64,000 bases of DNA, from assembly GCF_900100355.1 (NCBI RefSeq), contig NZ_FNFH01000003.1, positions 186,001 through 250,000 on the forward strand, written 5' to 3'. A program made the translations under genes and the position numbers. Source of the stretch: Microbulbifer yueqingensis (GTDB lineage Bacteria; Pseudomonadota; Gammaproteobacteria; Pseudomonadales; Cellvibrionaceae). The notes below the pieces were generated by a model that saw only the letters and a list, made by a program, of their open reading frames with translations, was not told where the DNA came from and searched no databases. This document shows positions 36,041 through 47,910 of this stretch, piece after piece (the first letter of the stretch is position 1; each line of letters begins with the position of its first letter).

Positions 36041-36945
36041 TGCCGCGCAATGACAAGCTTGTGATCGCGATCTCCTCGCGGGCGCTCTTCAACCTGGGCG
36101 ACAGTCACCGGGTGTTTGAGGAGCAGGGGCTCGAGGCATTCTCGGCCTACCAGATCGACCATGAAAACGATGTGCTGGAAAAAGGGGATGCTTTCCCGCT
36201 GGTGGAGAAATTCCTGCAGATCAACGAGCGCCTGGACGGCAGCCCCAGGGTCGAGGTGATCTTGCTTTCCCGCAATAGCGCCGACACAGGCCTGCGCGTA
36301 TTCAACTCAATCGAGCACTACGGACTCGATATTACCCGCGCCGCCTTCTGCAACGGCGAGAGCCCGTACCGTTACATCGCACCGTTCGGTTGTCACCTGT
36401 TCCTGTCGACTGATGGCCAGGACGTGCGCCGGGCGCTGGAGCAGGGCGTTGCGGCGGCCACGCTGGTGGCCGGCACCGCACAGCAACGGCGCGACGATAC
36501 CCTGCGTTTCGCATTTGACGGCGATGCGGTGATCTTTTCCGATGAGGCAGAACAGATCTTCAAGCGGGACGGCCTGGCGGCATTCGCAGCGTCGGAGCGG
36601 GCCTCGGCCCAGCAGCCCCTCGGCGGCGGCCCGTTCAAGGGTTTTCTTGAGGCTCTGCAGCAGTTGCAGGCCGAATTCCCCGCCGATACCTGCCCGATTC
36701 GCACCGCACTGGTCACCGCGCGCTCCGCACCGGCTCATGAGCGGGTGATCCGGACCCTGCGAGCGTGGAACGTACGCATCGATGAATCGGTCTTTCTTGG
36801 GGGCCTGCCCAAGGGCGAGTTCCTGCGGGCTTTCGGTGCCGACGTATTCTTCGATGACCAGCCGGCGCACTGCGCTTCGGCGGCCGAGCACGTGGCTACC
36901 GGGCATGTGCCCCATGGTATTGCCAATCTCGAAAGCCACTCCTGA
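36040..36945 (+). CDS. Cytosolic 5'-nucleotidase (NT5C1-like)
   Basis: HAD-fold 5'-nucleotidase like animal cytosolic 5'-nucleotidase I. Recognised from KLVIAISSRALFNLGDSH at the start, where Asp/Ser positions replace the usual DxDGT, from VILLSRNSADTGLRVFNS, and from HLFLSTDGQDV and FFDDQPAHC, typical of this family. 301 residues. It probably hydrolyses AMP or related mononucleotides. It overlaps the TetR gene by one base and no other nucleotide-metabolism gene is near, so its cellular role is open. Confidence 0.8.
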   Translation: MPRNDKLVIAISSRALFNLGDSHRVFEEQGLEAFSAYQIDHENDVLEKGDAFPLVEKFLQINERLDGSPRVEVILLSRNSADTGLRVFNSIEHYGLDITRAAFCNGESPYRYIAPFGCHLFLSTDGQDVRRALEQGVAAATLVAGTAQQRRDDTLRFAFDGDAVIFSDEAEQIFKRDGLAAFAASERASAQQPLGGGPFKGFLEALQQLQAEFPADTCPIRTALVTARSAPAHERVIRTLRAWNVRIDESVFLGGLPKGEFLRAFGADVFFDDQPAHCASAAEHVATGHVPHGIANLESHS

Positions 36946-37179
36946 GCCAGGCCCGGTCGCTATGGCCGCCCGCTGGCAGCCCATGGAAGGGATAGGTCGC
37001 TGGCGCCTGCTTATACCAATCCCGTGTTTCCTGTCACAGGGCGTGCTTTTTCCCGATATTTCATTTTGCCGACAGGCGGGCAGGGCTGCTATTCTTTTCT
37101 CGCATAACCTTTTATAGTTTTTATAACTGCGATATGTGCAGGCGGCAATTGGGGGATGATTGCCCGCCTGGCCGCTTAA

Positions 37180-38166
<987 letters not shown>

Positions 38167-38292
38167 ATACCCGGCGCGGTGCCAGCGGGGCGCTGGTGAA
38201 AGGGGGAAGACGCAAGGCGAACGAGTGGCTGCATCCGGGAATGGGGTACCAGGAAGCACCGGTTGCCGGCACAACATCCTGGTCGCAGGGGG

Positions 38293-38595
38293 TCAGGAGG
38301 CCGCGGCGGCGTTCTCCAATGGCTGCAGTACTTCCTTTGCGAACTTGAAATAGACCGTGAACACCTCGACATCGCCACGGCCTCCGGCATTCTCCACGAC
38401 GAAAAACGGTGCGCGCGACACTGCGTGCTTGCTCGCTAACTGGAAGCCCGCACTGCCGGGATCGCGTTCGTCGGCGACCAACACCTCATCGATAAAGCGC
38501 ATCTGGTCTTTTTCAAGCAATTTCTGCTCTACATCGTGGCATTTGGCGCATGGGCTGCCATCGGCGAGAACCTTCTTTACCAGGGTGATGCGCAT
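38293..38595 (-). CDS. Small thioredoxin-fold CXXC protein
   Basis: 100-residue protein with a thioredoxin-type layout: CXXC at Cys16-Cys19 (SPCAKCHDVEQKL), a following helix, and a cis-proline candidate Pro63 in SRAPFFVVEN. It fits a glutaredoxin or thiol-oxidoreductase-like protein; no characterised relative was recognised. Convergent with cysB and downstream of pabB on the same strand, but with a 156 bp AT-rich gap that probably holds its promoter. That gap shares TTTTATAACT with the region upstream of cysB, so CysB control is possible. Confidence 0.7.
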   Translation of the reverse strand: MRITLVKKVLADGSPCAKCHDVEQKLLEKDQMRFIDEVLVADERDPGSAGFQLASKHAVSRAPFFVVENAGGRGDVEVFTVYFKFAKEVLQPLENAAAAS

Positions 38596-38751
38596 GATCG
38601 CTTTTCCTGCTTCTGTCGTGCGTGGGGTGGGATTGGTACTTCCCCTGTGACGCAGAATCTAGCAAAACGGTTAATAACGCGAAAATACCGTTAATTGATA
38701 CTTTTATAACTATTCGTTTTATAAATTGGTAGCCCGATCAATTGTCACTGA

Positions 38752-40092
38752 TCATCGGGGCATGCCCTCGAGCGTCTCAAGCAGCATTCCTACCTTGTTC
38801 AGGCATTCGTCATATTCAGCCGCCGGCACAGAGTCGGCGACTATCCCGCCGCCGGCGGCCCCGGAGATGACCCCATTGCCGGCAGTGAATGTGCGGATGG
38901 CGATATTGGTGTCTGCCCGGCCGCAGCTGCTCAGGTAGCCGATGCTGCCGCAGTAGATGCCGCGGGGGCTGAGTTCGAGTTCCCGGATAATCTCCATCGC
39001 CCGGCGCTTGGGGGCGCCGGTAATGGATCCGCCGGGGAAGCAGGCGGCAAGCAGGTCGGTAAAGTAGGCGCCCTCGGGTAATTCCCCGGTAATGCGGCTG
39101 ACCAGGTGATGGACGTTGGCGAAGGTTGCCAGTTCGAACAGCTCGGGCACCCGAACCGTCCCGCGTCGGCAGCGCTTGCTGAAATCATTGCGTAGCAGGT
39201 CCACGATCATGAGGTTCTCGGCGCGGTCCTTGATACTGTGTTGTAAGGCATCGGCAACGCGGGTGTCCTCAACAGGATCCTTGTGGCGCGGCGCAGTGCC
39301 CTTGATGGGCTCGGTTTGCACGGCGCAGCCGTCTGCGTGGATGAAACGCTCCGGTGACAGGCTGAGAACCTGGCCGTGGGGCAGGTCGAGGTAGGCGGAA
39401 AAGGGCCCCGCAACCCGCTCGCGCAGGGCCAGGTAGCCTGCCAGCGGATCACCCTCGAAGGGCGCGGAAAAGCGCTGGGTGAAATTGGCCTGGTAGATAT
39501 CACCGGCACGGATGTAGTCCAGGATTCGCTCTATCTGCCGGCAGTATTCCTCGCGGGTAAATTCGTGCTCAAAGGGGCCGCACAGGGAGAATGGCCCGGT
39601 ACGCGCAGCATCCTGCCAGGGCAGTGCGCTGAAGCGCGCGATCAGGTCCCTGACCTGGACCTCCGAGCAGGCCGGGTGGAAAACGAGGTGGCTGGCACAA
39701 AGCTGGTGGTCCACCACCAGGGCCCAGCTGTAGAGGCCGAAAAAACCGGCCGGCAGCGGGGTGGCGCGGTTGTCAGGGGCAAGGAAATTCTCCGCCATCC
39801 CCAGCTCATAGCCCGCATAACCGATGGCACCGCCACAGAATGGCAGTTGCGCGTCGCTGTCCAGCGGCGCCAGCTCACACAGCAGGTCGTCGAGCTCGGC
39901 AAATGGTGCGGCACTATCGGCCTGCAACTCCAGTGTCGCCAGCGGGTCGGCACTGATGATGTCAAAGCGACCGCCGGGGGCAACGGGCCTGCCGCTGTCG
40001 AGCCAGACAGGCGCGGGGAGGTCTGCCACGGTCTGGAAGGCCACCGGTGTATTGATGGAGTAGGGGACTGAGACGATCTGCAGCGATTTCAT
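38752..40092 (-). CDS. pabB: Aminodeoxychorismate synthase component I
   Basis: Forms 4-amino-4-deoxychorismate from chorismate for p-aminobenzoate and folate synthesis, with PabA giving ammonia. The chorismate-binding domain shows SPERFIHADG, the diagnostic PIKGT Lys (QTEPIKGTAPRHKD), and GAPKRRAMEIIRELE with the RGIYCGSIGYL block. 446 residues, near E. coli PabB (453). It is separate from pabC (17.6 kb). Anthranilate synthase (TrpE) is excluded mainly by the PIKG in place of PIAGT. Confidence 0.92.
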   Translation of the reverse strand: MKSLQIVSVPYSINTPVAFQTVADLPAPVWLDSGRPVAPGGRFDIISADPLATLELQADSAAPFAELDDLLCELAPLDSDAQLPFCGGAIGYAGYELGMAENFLAPDNRATPLPAGFFGLYSWALVVDHQLCASHLVFHPACSEVQVRDLIARFSALPWQDAARTGPFSLCGPFEHEFTREEYCRQIERILDYIRAGDIYQANFTQRFSAPFEGDPLAGYLALRERVAGPFSAYLDLPHGQVLSLSPERFIHADGCAVQTEPIKGTAPRHKDPVEDTRVADALQHSIKDRAENLMIVDLLRNDFSKRCRRGTVRVPELFELATFANVHHLVSRITGELPEGAYFTDLLAACFPGGSITGAPKRRAMEIIRELELSPRGIYCGSIGYLSSCGRADTNIAIRTFTAGNGVISGAAGGGIVADSVPAAEYDECLNKVGMLLETLEGMPR

Positions 40093-40178
40093 GCAAACTT
40101 CTTATACGCACCAGTCGGCGTCCGGGTTTCGATGACAGGTATCCGGGCCGAAAAAATGGCGGCTACTTTACCGCAAAA

Positions 40179-41006
40179 TCAGTCGACGCGCCGCTCGATA
40201 CCTGCCTGGGACATCAGGCGTGTCGCCAGTTCCTCGACCGACAGCTGGGTCGCGTTGAGATAGGGGACCTGGGAGCGCCTGAGCATCTGCTCCACCTGGC
40301 GCACTTCGAACTCGCACTGTTCCCGTGAAGCGTAGCGGCTGTTGGCCCGGCGTTCCTGGCGGATCGACATCAGGCGCTCCGGGTCGATGGTCAGGCCGAA
40401 GAGCTTGTGGCGATAGGGGCGCAGAATTTTCGGCAGGGCGGTGGAATCCATATCCTCTTCGGTGATCGGGTAGTTGGCTGCCCGCAAACCGAACTGCAGG
40501 GCCAGGTAGAGGCAGGTGGGGGTTTTGCCGGACCGGGAAACGCCCACCAGGATCACATCTGCGCGGTCAAACTCCCGCACCCGCCGGCCGTCGTCGTTAT
40601 CCATCGCGAAATGCACTGCCTCAATACGCTCGCTGTAGCGACTGTCATTGGCAATACCGTGCGATACATTGACAGACTGTGCCGGGTCGGTGCCGAAGAG
40701 ACTGGCCAATGGGGTGAGGTAACTCTCGAACACGTCGAGCATGAGCGCGGAGCTGCGATGCAGCTGCGCGCGGATCTCATCCGCGACGATGCTGCTGATT
40801 ACGATCGGTTGCAGCCCCGATTCCCGGGCGGAGTGCTCGATGCGCTGCATGACCAGGCCGACCTTCTCTGTTGAATCGATATAGGGCAGGGTGACCTGCT
40901 CGACGTGCTCCTGGCGAAACTGGGCCAGCAGGCTGTGGCCGATGGCTTCCACCGTCAGGCCGGTGCCGTCGGAGATGAAGAATGCCGTGCGCTTGTCTTT
41001 CGCCAT
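40179..41006 (-). CDS. ppsR: PEP synthase regulatory protein, kinase/pyrophosphorylase
   Basis: Bifunctional DUF299-family enzyme that inactivates PEP synthase by ADP-dependent phosphorylation of a Thr and reactivates it by phosphate-dependent dephosphorylation. P-loop GVSRSGKTPTCLYLA and the N-terminal FFISDGTGLTVEAIGHSLLAQF are characteristic. 275 residues. ATG at 41006 (MAKDKRTAFF) is the family-like start; the in-frame extension upstream reaches into the ppsA promoter region. Divergent from its target ppsA. Confidence 0.94.
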   Translation of the reverse strand: MAKDKRTAFFISDGTGLTVEAIGHSLLAQFRQEHVEQVTLPYIDSTEKVGLVMQRIEHSARESGLQPIVISSIVADEIRAQLHRSSALMLDVFESYLTPLASLFGTDPAQSVNVSHGIANDSRYSERIEAVHFAMDNDDGRRVREFDRADVILVGVSRSGKTPTCLYLALQFGLRAANYPITEEDMDSTALPKILRPYRHKLFGLTIDPERLMSIRQERRANSRYASREQCEFEVRQVEQMLRRSQVPYLNATQLSVEELATRLMSQAGIERRVD

Positions 41007-41142
41007 AATCACTGTTCGGGCCGGAAATGAGTGTGGCCCTATGCTACTGGTTTCTCCACCGGTAGTCTGCATCTGCGCCCGTGTAGAAAAATTACAACAT
41101 TTTCGCTGCATTTTACGGGCTATTTTTTACAAAACCCATCCT

Positions 41143-41148
41143 TATAAT
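41143..41148 (+). promoter_or_regulatory. -10 element of the ppsA promoter
   Basis: TATAAT, 35 nt before the ppsA GTG. The region upstream is T-rich (TATTTTTTAC) without a good -35, suggesting an activator-dependent promoter. Confidence 0.5.
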
Positions 41149-41182
41149 CGGCGCCTCAAATCCTGCTGCAGAGGGCGTTTCC

Positions 41183-43552
<2,370 letters not shown>

Positions 43553-43557
43553 TCCAT

Positions 43558-43582
43558 AAACGGCCCTTCGGGCCGTTTTTTC
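43558..43582 (+). terminator. ppsA terminator
   Basis: AAACGGCCC-TTC-GGGCCGTTT with a run of six T, 6 nt past the stop. Confidence 0.93.
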
Positions 43583-44073
43583 TTTTCTGCGATCCACTCC
43601 CGGCACCGCAGCCGTGCCCCTGGTTACGGCTGTCGGGCCACAGGTTGCTCAAGCATGCCTGTAGCCAGGCCTGTAAATCCCTGCAAGCTTTCTCTTGTGG
43701 GAATTGGTACGTAATCCGGCCATATATTTTCCCTTTGCTGGAAAGTCAGCCATTTCTTCCCGCGGTCTGTGCGGGCGCTCGCCCACCTTGCTCAACTCTC
43801 CGGGCTTTCGGGCATATTCAATTCGTCCCTCATGGCTCTCAATAAAAGTGTCTTCTAAAAGAAGCAATCCGTCTAAAACCGCTCCCGCAGCGCAATAGAA
43901 TCGAATAGTGAAAAGCTCACCCGTGGCTTTACTTTCACAAAAAATGGAATTTGCTGAGTCGCGACGTGGGAAGCGGCCGGCAGGGGCTCGCCACCTCAGG
44001 GGCGGCAGGGTCCGGGATCCAGCGCAGACTGGCAGGCGGTCAGAATTTTTTGCCGAATAGCGCGAGGTGTCGT
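43583..44073. other. Non-coding stretch between ppsA and the L,D-transpeptidase
   Basis: 490 bp with no credible gene. A short frame at 43645-43845 has no start signal or similarity. The second half is comparatively AT-rich (for example around 43800-43960) and probably holds the promoter of the next gene; no clear hexamers were assigned. Confidence 0.5.
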
Positions 44074-44652
44074 ATGTACACGATCAGACGAACCTGGAAT
44101 CCCCAAGAATGTGCCGGTTTGCTGTTTCTCCTGCTCGTACTCCTGACGTTACCGGTGAGTGCAAATACTGCCAATACCCGCGGTGTAAACTGGTTCGACG
44201 ACCAGGCTGCCGTAAACACCTCCGGCGCTGCCTCGATTCAGATTAACCTCAGTGAACAACGGGCGTATTTTTACAAGGGGGGGCGCCTGATCGGCGTCTC
44301 AAAAGTATCCTCTGGTAAGAGAGGTTACAGTACCAGCCCGGGGCATTTCCGCGTCCTTTCGAAACATCCTCGACATCGTTCAACTATCTACGGTAGCTAC
44401 GTCGACAAGCGGACCGGGCGTGTGGTCAAGGCGGATGTAAATACCCGCACAGACCGTCGTCCTCCCGGTACCTATTATCGCGGCGCAAAGATGCACTATT
44501 ACATCCGCTTCAACGGCGGTATCGGCCTGCACGCGTCGGGCCATGTGCCGGACTATCCCGCGTCCCATGGATGCGTCCGCATGCCGCGACATATGGCGGA
44601 GAAGTTCTATCGTTACGCAAGCGTAGGCACCCCGGTCCGGGTCACCTACTGA
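44074..44652 (+). CDS. L,D-transpeptidase (YkuD domain)
   Basis: Periplasmic or secreted cross-linking enzyme. Signal-type N-terminus with hydrophobic stretch GLLFLLLVLLTLPVSA (about residues 15-30), then a YkuD domain starting INLSEQRAYFYKGGRLI and containing the catalytic motif HASGHVPDYPASHGCVRMP, where the Cys in SHGCVRM is the nucleophile. 192 residues. ATG at 44074 with GAGGTG upstream; the longer upstream frame has no signal peptide. Could form 3-3 peptidoglycan cross-links or attach a lipoprotein; which is not visible. Confidence 0.88.
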   Translation: MYTIRRTWNPQECAGLLFLLLVLLTLPVSANTANTRGVNWFDDQAAVNTSGAASIQINLSEQRAYFYKGGRLIGVSKVSSGKRGYSTSPGHFRVLSKHPRHRSTIYGSYVDKRTGRVVKADVNTRTDRRPPGTYYRGAKMHYYIRFNGGIGLHASGHVPDYPASHGCVRMPRHMAEKFYRYASVGTPVRVTY

Positions 44653-44804
44653 CCCGGATCCCAGCTGGCCCTGCATGTGGAGACAGCACGTATATACAGT
44701 GAAGTAATGCCCGGTATTCAGGTGCCGGGCTTGCATGTCATTCCGGCGCACGCATACTGACCCTGCTGTCGATCAGTATCCTGACCAGATTGGGGAGACA
44801 ACCA

Positions 44805-45284
44805 ATGAGAGTTTCCACTCCGGACCTGTGTGACGAACATGCCGATGTTATCGAGGTGGTGGAGCCAATGTTCGTCAATTATGGGGGGCGCGAACAATTC
44901 GGCGGCCGCATAAGTACCATCAAGTGTTTCGAGGACAATTCTCTCGTGAGAGAGGCGGTTGCCGAGCCGGGGCAGGGGCGTGTACTGGTAGTGGACGCGG
45001 GCGGCTCCATGCGCAGGGCCTGCCTGGGCGACCAGCTGGCGGAGAAGGCGGCTGCGAACGGCTGGGAGGGAATCCTGATGTACGGCTGCATCCGTGACGT
45101 GGATGAAATCAATGCACTGGATCTCGGCGTACAGGCGCTCGGGACTCACCCCATGAAAACCGAGAAAAAAGGGATCGGAGAGCGAGACCTGGCGGTATCC
45201 TTTGGCGGCGTTACCTTCCACCCGGGGAGTTTCGTATACGCGGACAACAACGGCGTGATCGTATCTTCCAGTGCCTTGCTGTGA
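44805..45284 (+). CDS. rraA: Ribonuclease E inhibitor RraA
   Basis: Trimeric protein that binds the C-terminal region of RNase E and lowers its activity. Matches E. coli RraA along its length: [77 protein letters not shown]. 159 residues (E. coli 161). ATG at 44805 with GGGGAGA upstream. The lack of a downstream extension and the FEDN block distinguish it from metal-dependent HMG/CHA aldolase relatives. rne is at 5.7-8.9 kb in the same window. Confidence 0.93.
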   Translation: MRVSTPDLCDEHADVIEVVEPMFVNYGGREQFGGRISTIKCFEDNSLVREAVAEPGQGRVLVVDAGGSMRRACLGDQLAEKAAANGWEGILMYGCIRDVDEINALDLGVQALGTHPMKTEKKGIGERDLAVSFGGVTFHPGSFVYADNNGVIVSSSALL

Positions 45285-45617
45285 ACCCTATCCGGAGCAG
45301 TTTGATCTGCTGTTTGACTCGACCCGTACCTAGTCCCTAGGCTGGGCACAGGGAGTGATGGATGTAACGCCGTGAACGCAGGCTGATGAGGGCCTGCGGT
45401 ATTCGTTGCCAGATCCCGGGCGAGGTGCCCCAACACAGCAATTGGAGGGGCCTGCGTTGGCAGGGAGAGCGCCAGCTGTCGAGTTGAGCGCCAAATCCAA
45501 TATGGAGCGACACTTCACAGCGCTCTCAATGAGATCCCTCGCCTATCATGTGACCTGAAGCCATCTCGCAACGGCGGGGACGTTCAGTGCCTGCCCACAA
45601 GCACCCGGAAGGAAACA
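45285..45617. other. Non-coding gap between rraA and fadE
   Basis: 333 bp without a gene. A weak hairpin AGCAG-TTTGAT-CTGCT-GTTT right after rraA (about 45297-45316) may be its terminator. The rest presumably holds the fadE promoter; no operator palindrome was recognised. Confidence 0.45.
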
Positions 45618-47861
45618 ATGAGCGACCTGAGAAAAAAATGGATAACCGGACCCCTGCTTAAACTGATCAAGAAGGTGTTGCCGCCGATCTCAGAGACCGA
45701 GCGAGAGGCGATGGAGGCGGGAGAGGTCTGGTGGGATGCCGAGCTGCTCTCCGGCAAACCGCGGTGGGAGGAGCTGCTGGGGATGGGGCCGCCGAAGCTG
45801 AGCGAGGAAGAGCAGGCGTTCCTCGAGGGGCCCGTGGAAGAACTCTGCAGCATGATCGATGACTGGCAGATCATTTTCGAGGACCGTGACCTGCCGGATG
45901 AGCTTTGGGAATTCCTGAAGAAGGAGCGTTTCTTCGGCATTATCATTCCCAAGGAGTACGGAGGGCTGGGCTTTTCCCCGACAGCCCATGCGGAAATCGT
46001 CACCAAGATCTCCACGCGCAGCACCACGGTGGGCGTTACCGTGATGGTGCCAAACTCGCTCGGTCCCGGTGAGCTGCTGATGGCTCACGGCACCGAGGAG
46101 CAGAAGGACTATTACCTGCCTCGGCTTGCGGACGGGCGCGAGTTGCCCTGTTTCGGCCTGACCAGTGATGAGGCTGGTTCAGACGCCGCCTCGATGACAG
46201 ACCACGGTATCGTGTGCTATGGCGAGTACAAGGGCGAGAAAACCCTTGGCATGCGGGTCAACTGGCACAAGCGCTACATCACCCTGGCGCCCGTGGCGAC
46301 CATACTGGGGCTGGCGTTCAAGCTGTATGATCCGGACCACCTCCTCGGCGACGAGGAGGAACTCGGGATCACTGTGGCGCTGGTACCGACAGATACCGAG
46401 GGTGTGACCATTGGCCAGCGCCACCTTCCGGCCATGCAGGCATTCCAGAATGGTCCGAACTGGGGCAAGGATGTGTTCATTCCCATGGAGTGGATCATAG
46501 GCGGCCAGGAAAATGTGGGGCGCGGGTGGCACATGCTGATGAGTGCACTGGCAGCCGGCCGCGGCATTTCACTGCCGTCACTGTCCACCGGCGGTGCCAA
46601 GATGGCCGCTCGCCTGACTGGCGCCTATGCCCGGGTACGGGAGCAGTTCGGGATCCCGATCGGAAAATTTGAGGGGGTCCAGCGGCGCCTGGCCGAAATT
46701 GCCGGCATTGCCTACGTACTTGATTCTGCCCACAAGACCACCACAAGGGCCCTGGACGAAGGGTTAAAACCCGCCGTCGTGTCGGCGATCATGAAGGCTC
46801 ATGCGACCTTCGGCCTGCGCGAGGCAATCAACGATGCCATGGATATCCATGCCGGCAAGGCCATCATGGATGGTCCCCTGAACTACCTGGGCAACGTCTA
46901 CCGGGCGGTGCCGGTGGCCATTACCGTGGAGGGTGCCAATATCCTGACGCGCAGCCTGATGATTTTTGGCCAGGGCGCGATCCGGTGTCACCCGTACCTC
47001 CTCGACGAAATGCTCGCGGCTGAACACGAGGACACAAAAGAGGGTGTCAGCCAGCTCGACGAGCTGTTGCCCAAGCATGCATGGTTCCAGATCAAGACGC
47101 TGGCCCGCGGATTCTTCCACGGCTGGACTGTGGGAATCTTTGCCAGCAGTCCACGGGGAGTGGGGCACGCAGCAAAATATTACCGCCAGTTGAACCGCTA
47201 TTCGGCAATACTCACCCTGGCCACCGAGATTTCCCTGATGTCCCTCGGCGGCGAGCTGAAGCGCAAAGAGCTGATTTCTGCACGCCTGGGCGATGTCCTG
47301 AGCCAGCTCTACCTGCTCAGCTGCACCCTGAAGCGGTTCAAGGATGACGGCAGTCCCAAGGAAGATCGGCCTTTGCTGGAGTTCGCAATGCGCGCGGGCC
47401 TGCACAAGATCGAGGTGAGCCTGCTGGAGGTCTACCAGAATTTCCCCCGGCGCTTCCTCGGGCAGGTGATGCATTTCCTGACCATGCCCTGGGGACACAG
47501 TGTGCATACCGCCTCCGACCGGCAGGCCCGGGCCTGCGCGGAACTCCTGATGGAACCCTCGGAAACCCGGGACCGGCTCACCCGGGGCGTGTACCTCGGC
47601 AATCCCGGTGACGGGGTCGATATTGTGGAGCAGGCCTTCAATAAGGTGTGTGCCACGCAGAAGGCACGCGACAAGATGAAAAAAGGCGGAATCCGCCAGT
47701 TGAACGGCGACGCCATCGAGAAGGCACGGGAGAAGGGGCTCATTTCCGAGGAAGAGGCCGAAAAATTACACGAGACATCTGAAGCGGTTCACCTCGCCAT
47801 CCAGGTAGATCACTTCGACCACCTGAGTCCCTGTGAGGACAAGGCGAAACACGGGGAATAA
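45618..47861 (+). CDS. fadE: FadE-type acyl-CoA dehydrogenase
   Basis: Flavoenzyme for the first dehydrogenation of fatty acyl-CoA in beta-oxidation. Central acyl-CoA dehydrogenase domains at about residues 75-480 (FGIIIPKEYGGLGFSP; CFGLTSDEAGSDAASM; ARVREQFGIPIGKFEGVQRRLAEIAG; VEGANILTRSLMIFGQGAIR) followed by the long FadE-specific C-terminal domain. 747 residues, shorter than E. coli FadE (814) because it lacks the N-terminal membrane segments. GGAAGGAA precedes ATG 45618. Ends 49 bp before a CoA-transferase-family gene. Confidence 0.9.
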   Translation: MSDLRKKWITGPLLKLIKKVLPPISETEREAMEAGEVWWDAELLSGKPRWEELLGMGPPKLSEEEQAFLEGPVEELCSMIDDWQIIFEDRDLPDELWEFLKKERFFGIIIPKEYGGLGFSPTAHAEIVTKISTRSTTVGVTVMVPNSLGPGELLMAHGTEEQKDYYLPRLADGRELPCFGLTSDEAGSDAASMTDHGIVCYGEYKGEKTLGMRVNWHKRYITLAPVATILGLAFKLYDPDHLLGDEEELGITVALVPTDTEGVTIGQRHLPAMQAFQNGPNWGKDVFIPMEWIIGGQENVGRGWHMLMSALAAGRGISLPSLSTGGAKMAARLTGAYARVREQFGIPIGKFEGVQRRLAEIAGIAYVLDSAHKTTTRALDEGLKPAVVSAIMKAHATFGLREAINDAMDIHAGKAIMDGPLNYLGNVYRAVPVAITVEGANILTRSLMIFGQGAIRCHPYLLDEMLAAEHEDTKEGVSQLDELLPKHAWFQIKTLARGFFHGWTVGIFASSPRGVGHAAKYYRQLNRYSAILTLATEISLMSLGGELKRKELISARLGDVLSQLYLLSCTLKRFKDDGSPKEDRPLLEFAMRAGLHKIEVSLLEVYQNFPRRFLGQVMHFLTMPWGHSVHTASDRQARACAELLMEPSETRDRLTRGVYLGNPGDGVDIVEQAFNKVCATQKARDKMKKGGIRQLNGDAIEKAREKGLISEEEAEKLHETSEAVHLAIQVDHFDHLSPCEDKAKHGE

Positions 47862-47910
47862 GCCGTAAAGTGGCCCCTGGCACCCGCGCTAACAGGGCAG
47901 GAGAGTTTGT

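Noticed and set aside
43645-43845. Short frame after the ppsA terminator
   Set aside because: No ribosome-binding site, no recognisable domain, composition unlike neighbours.
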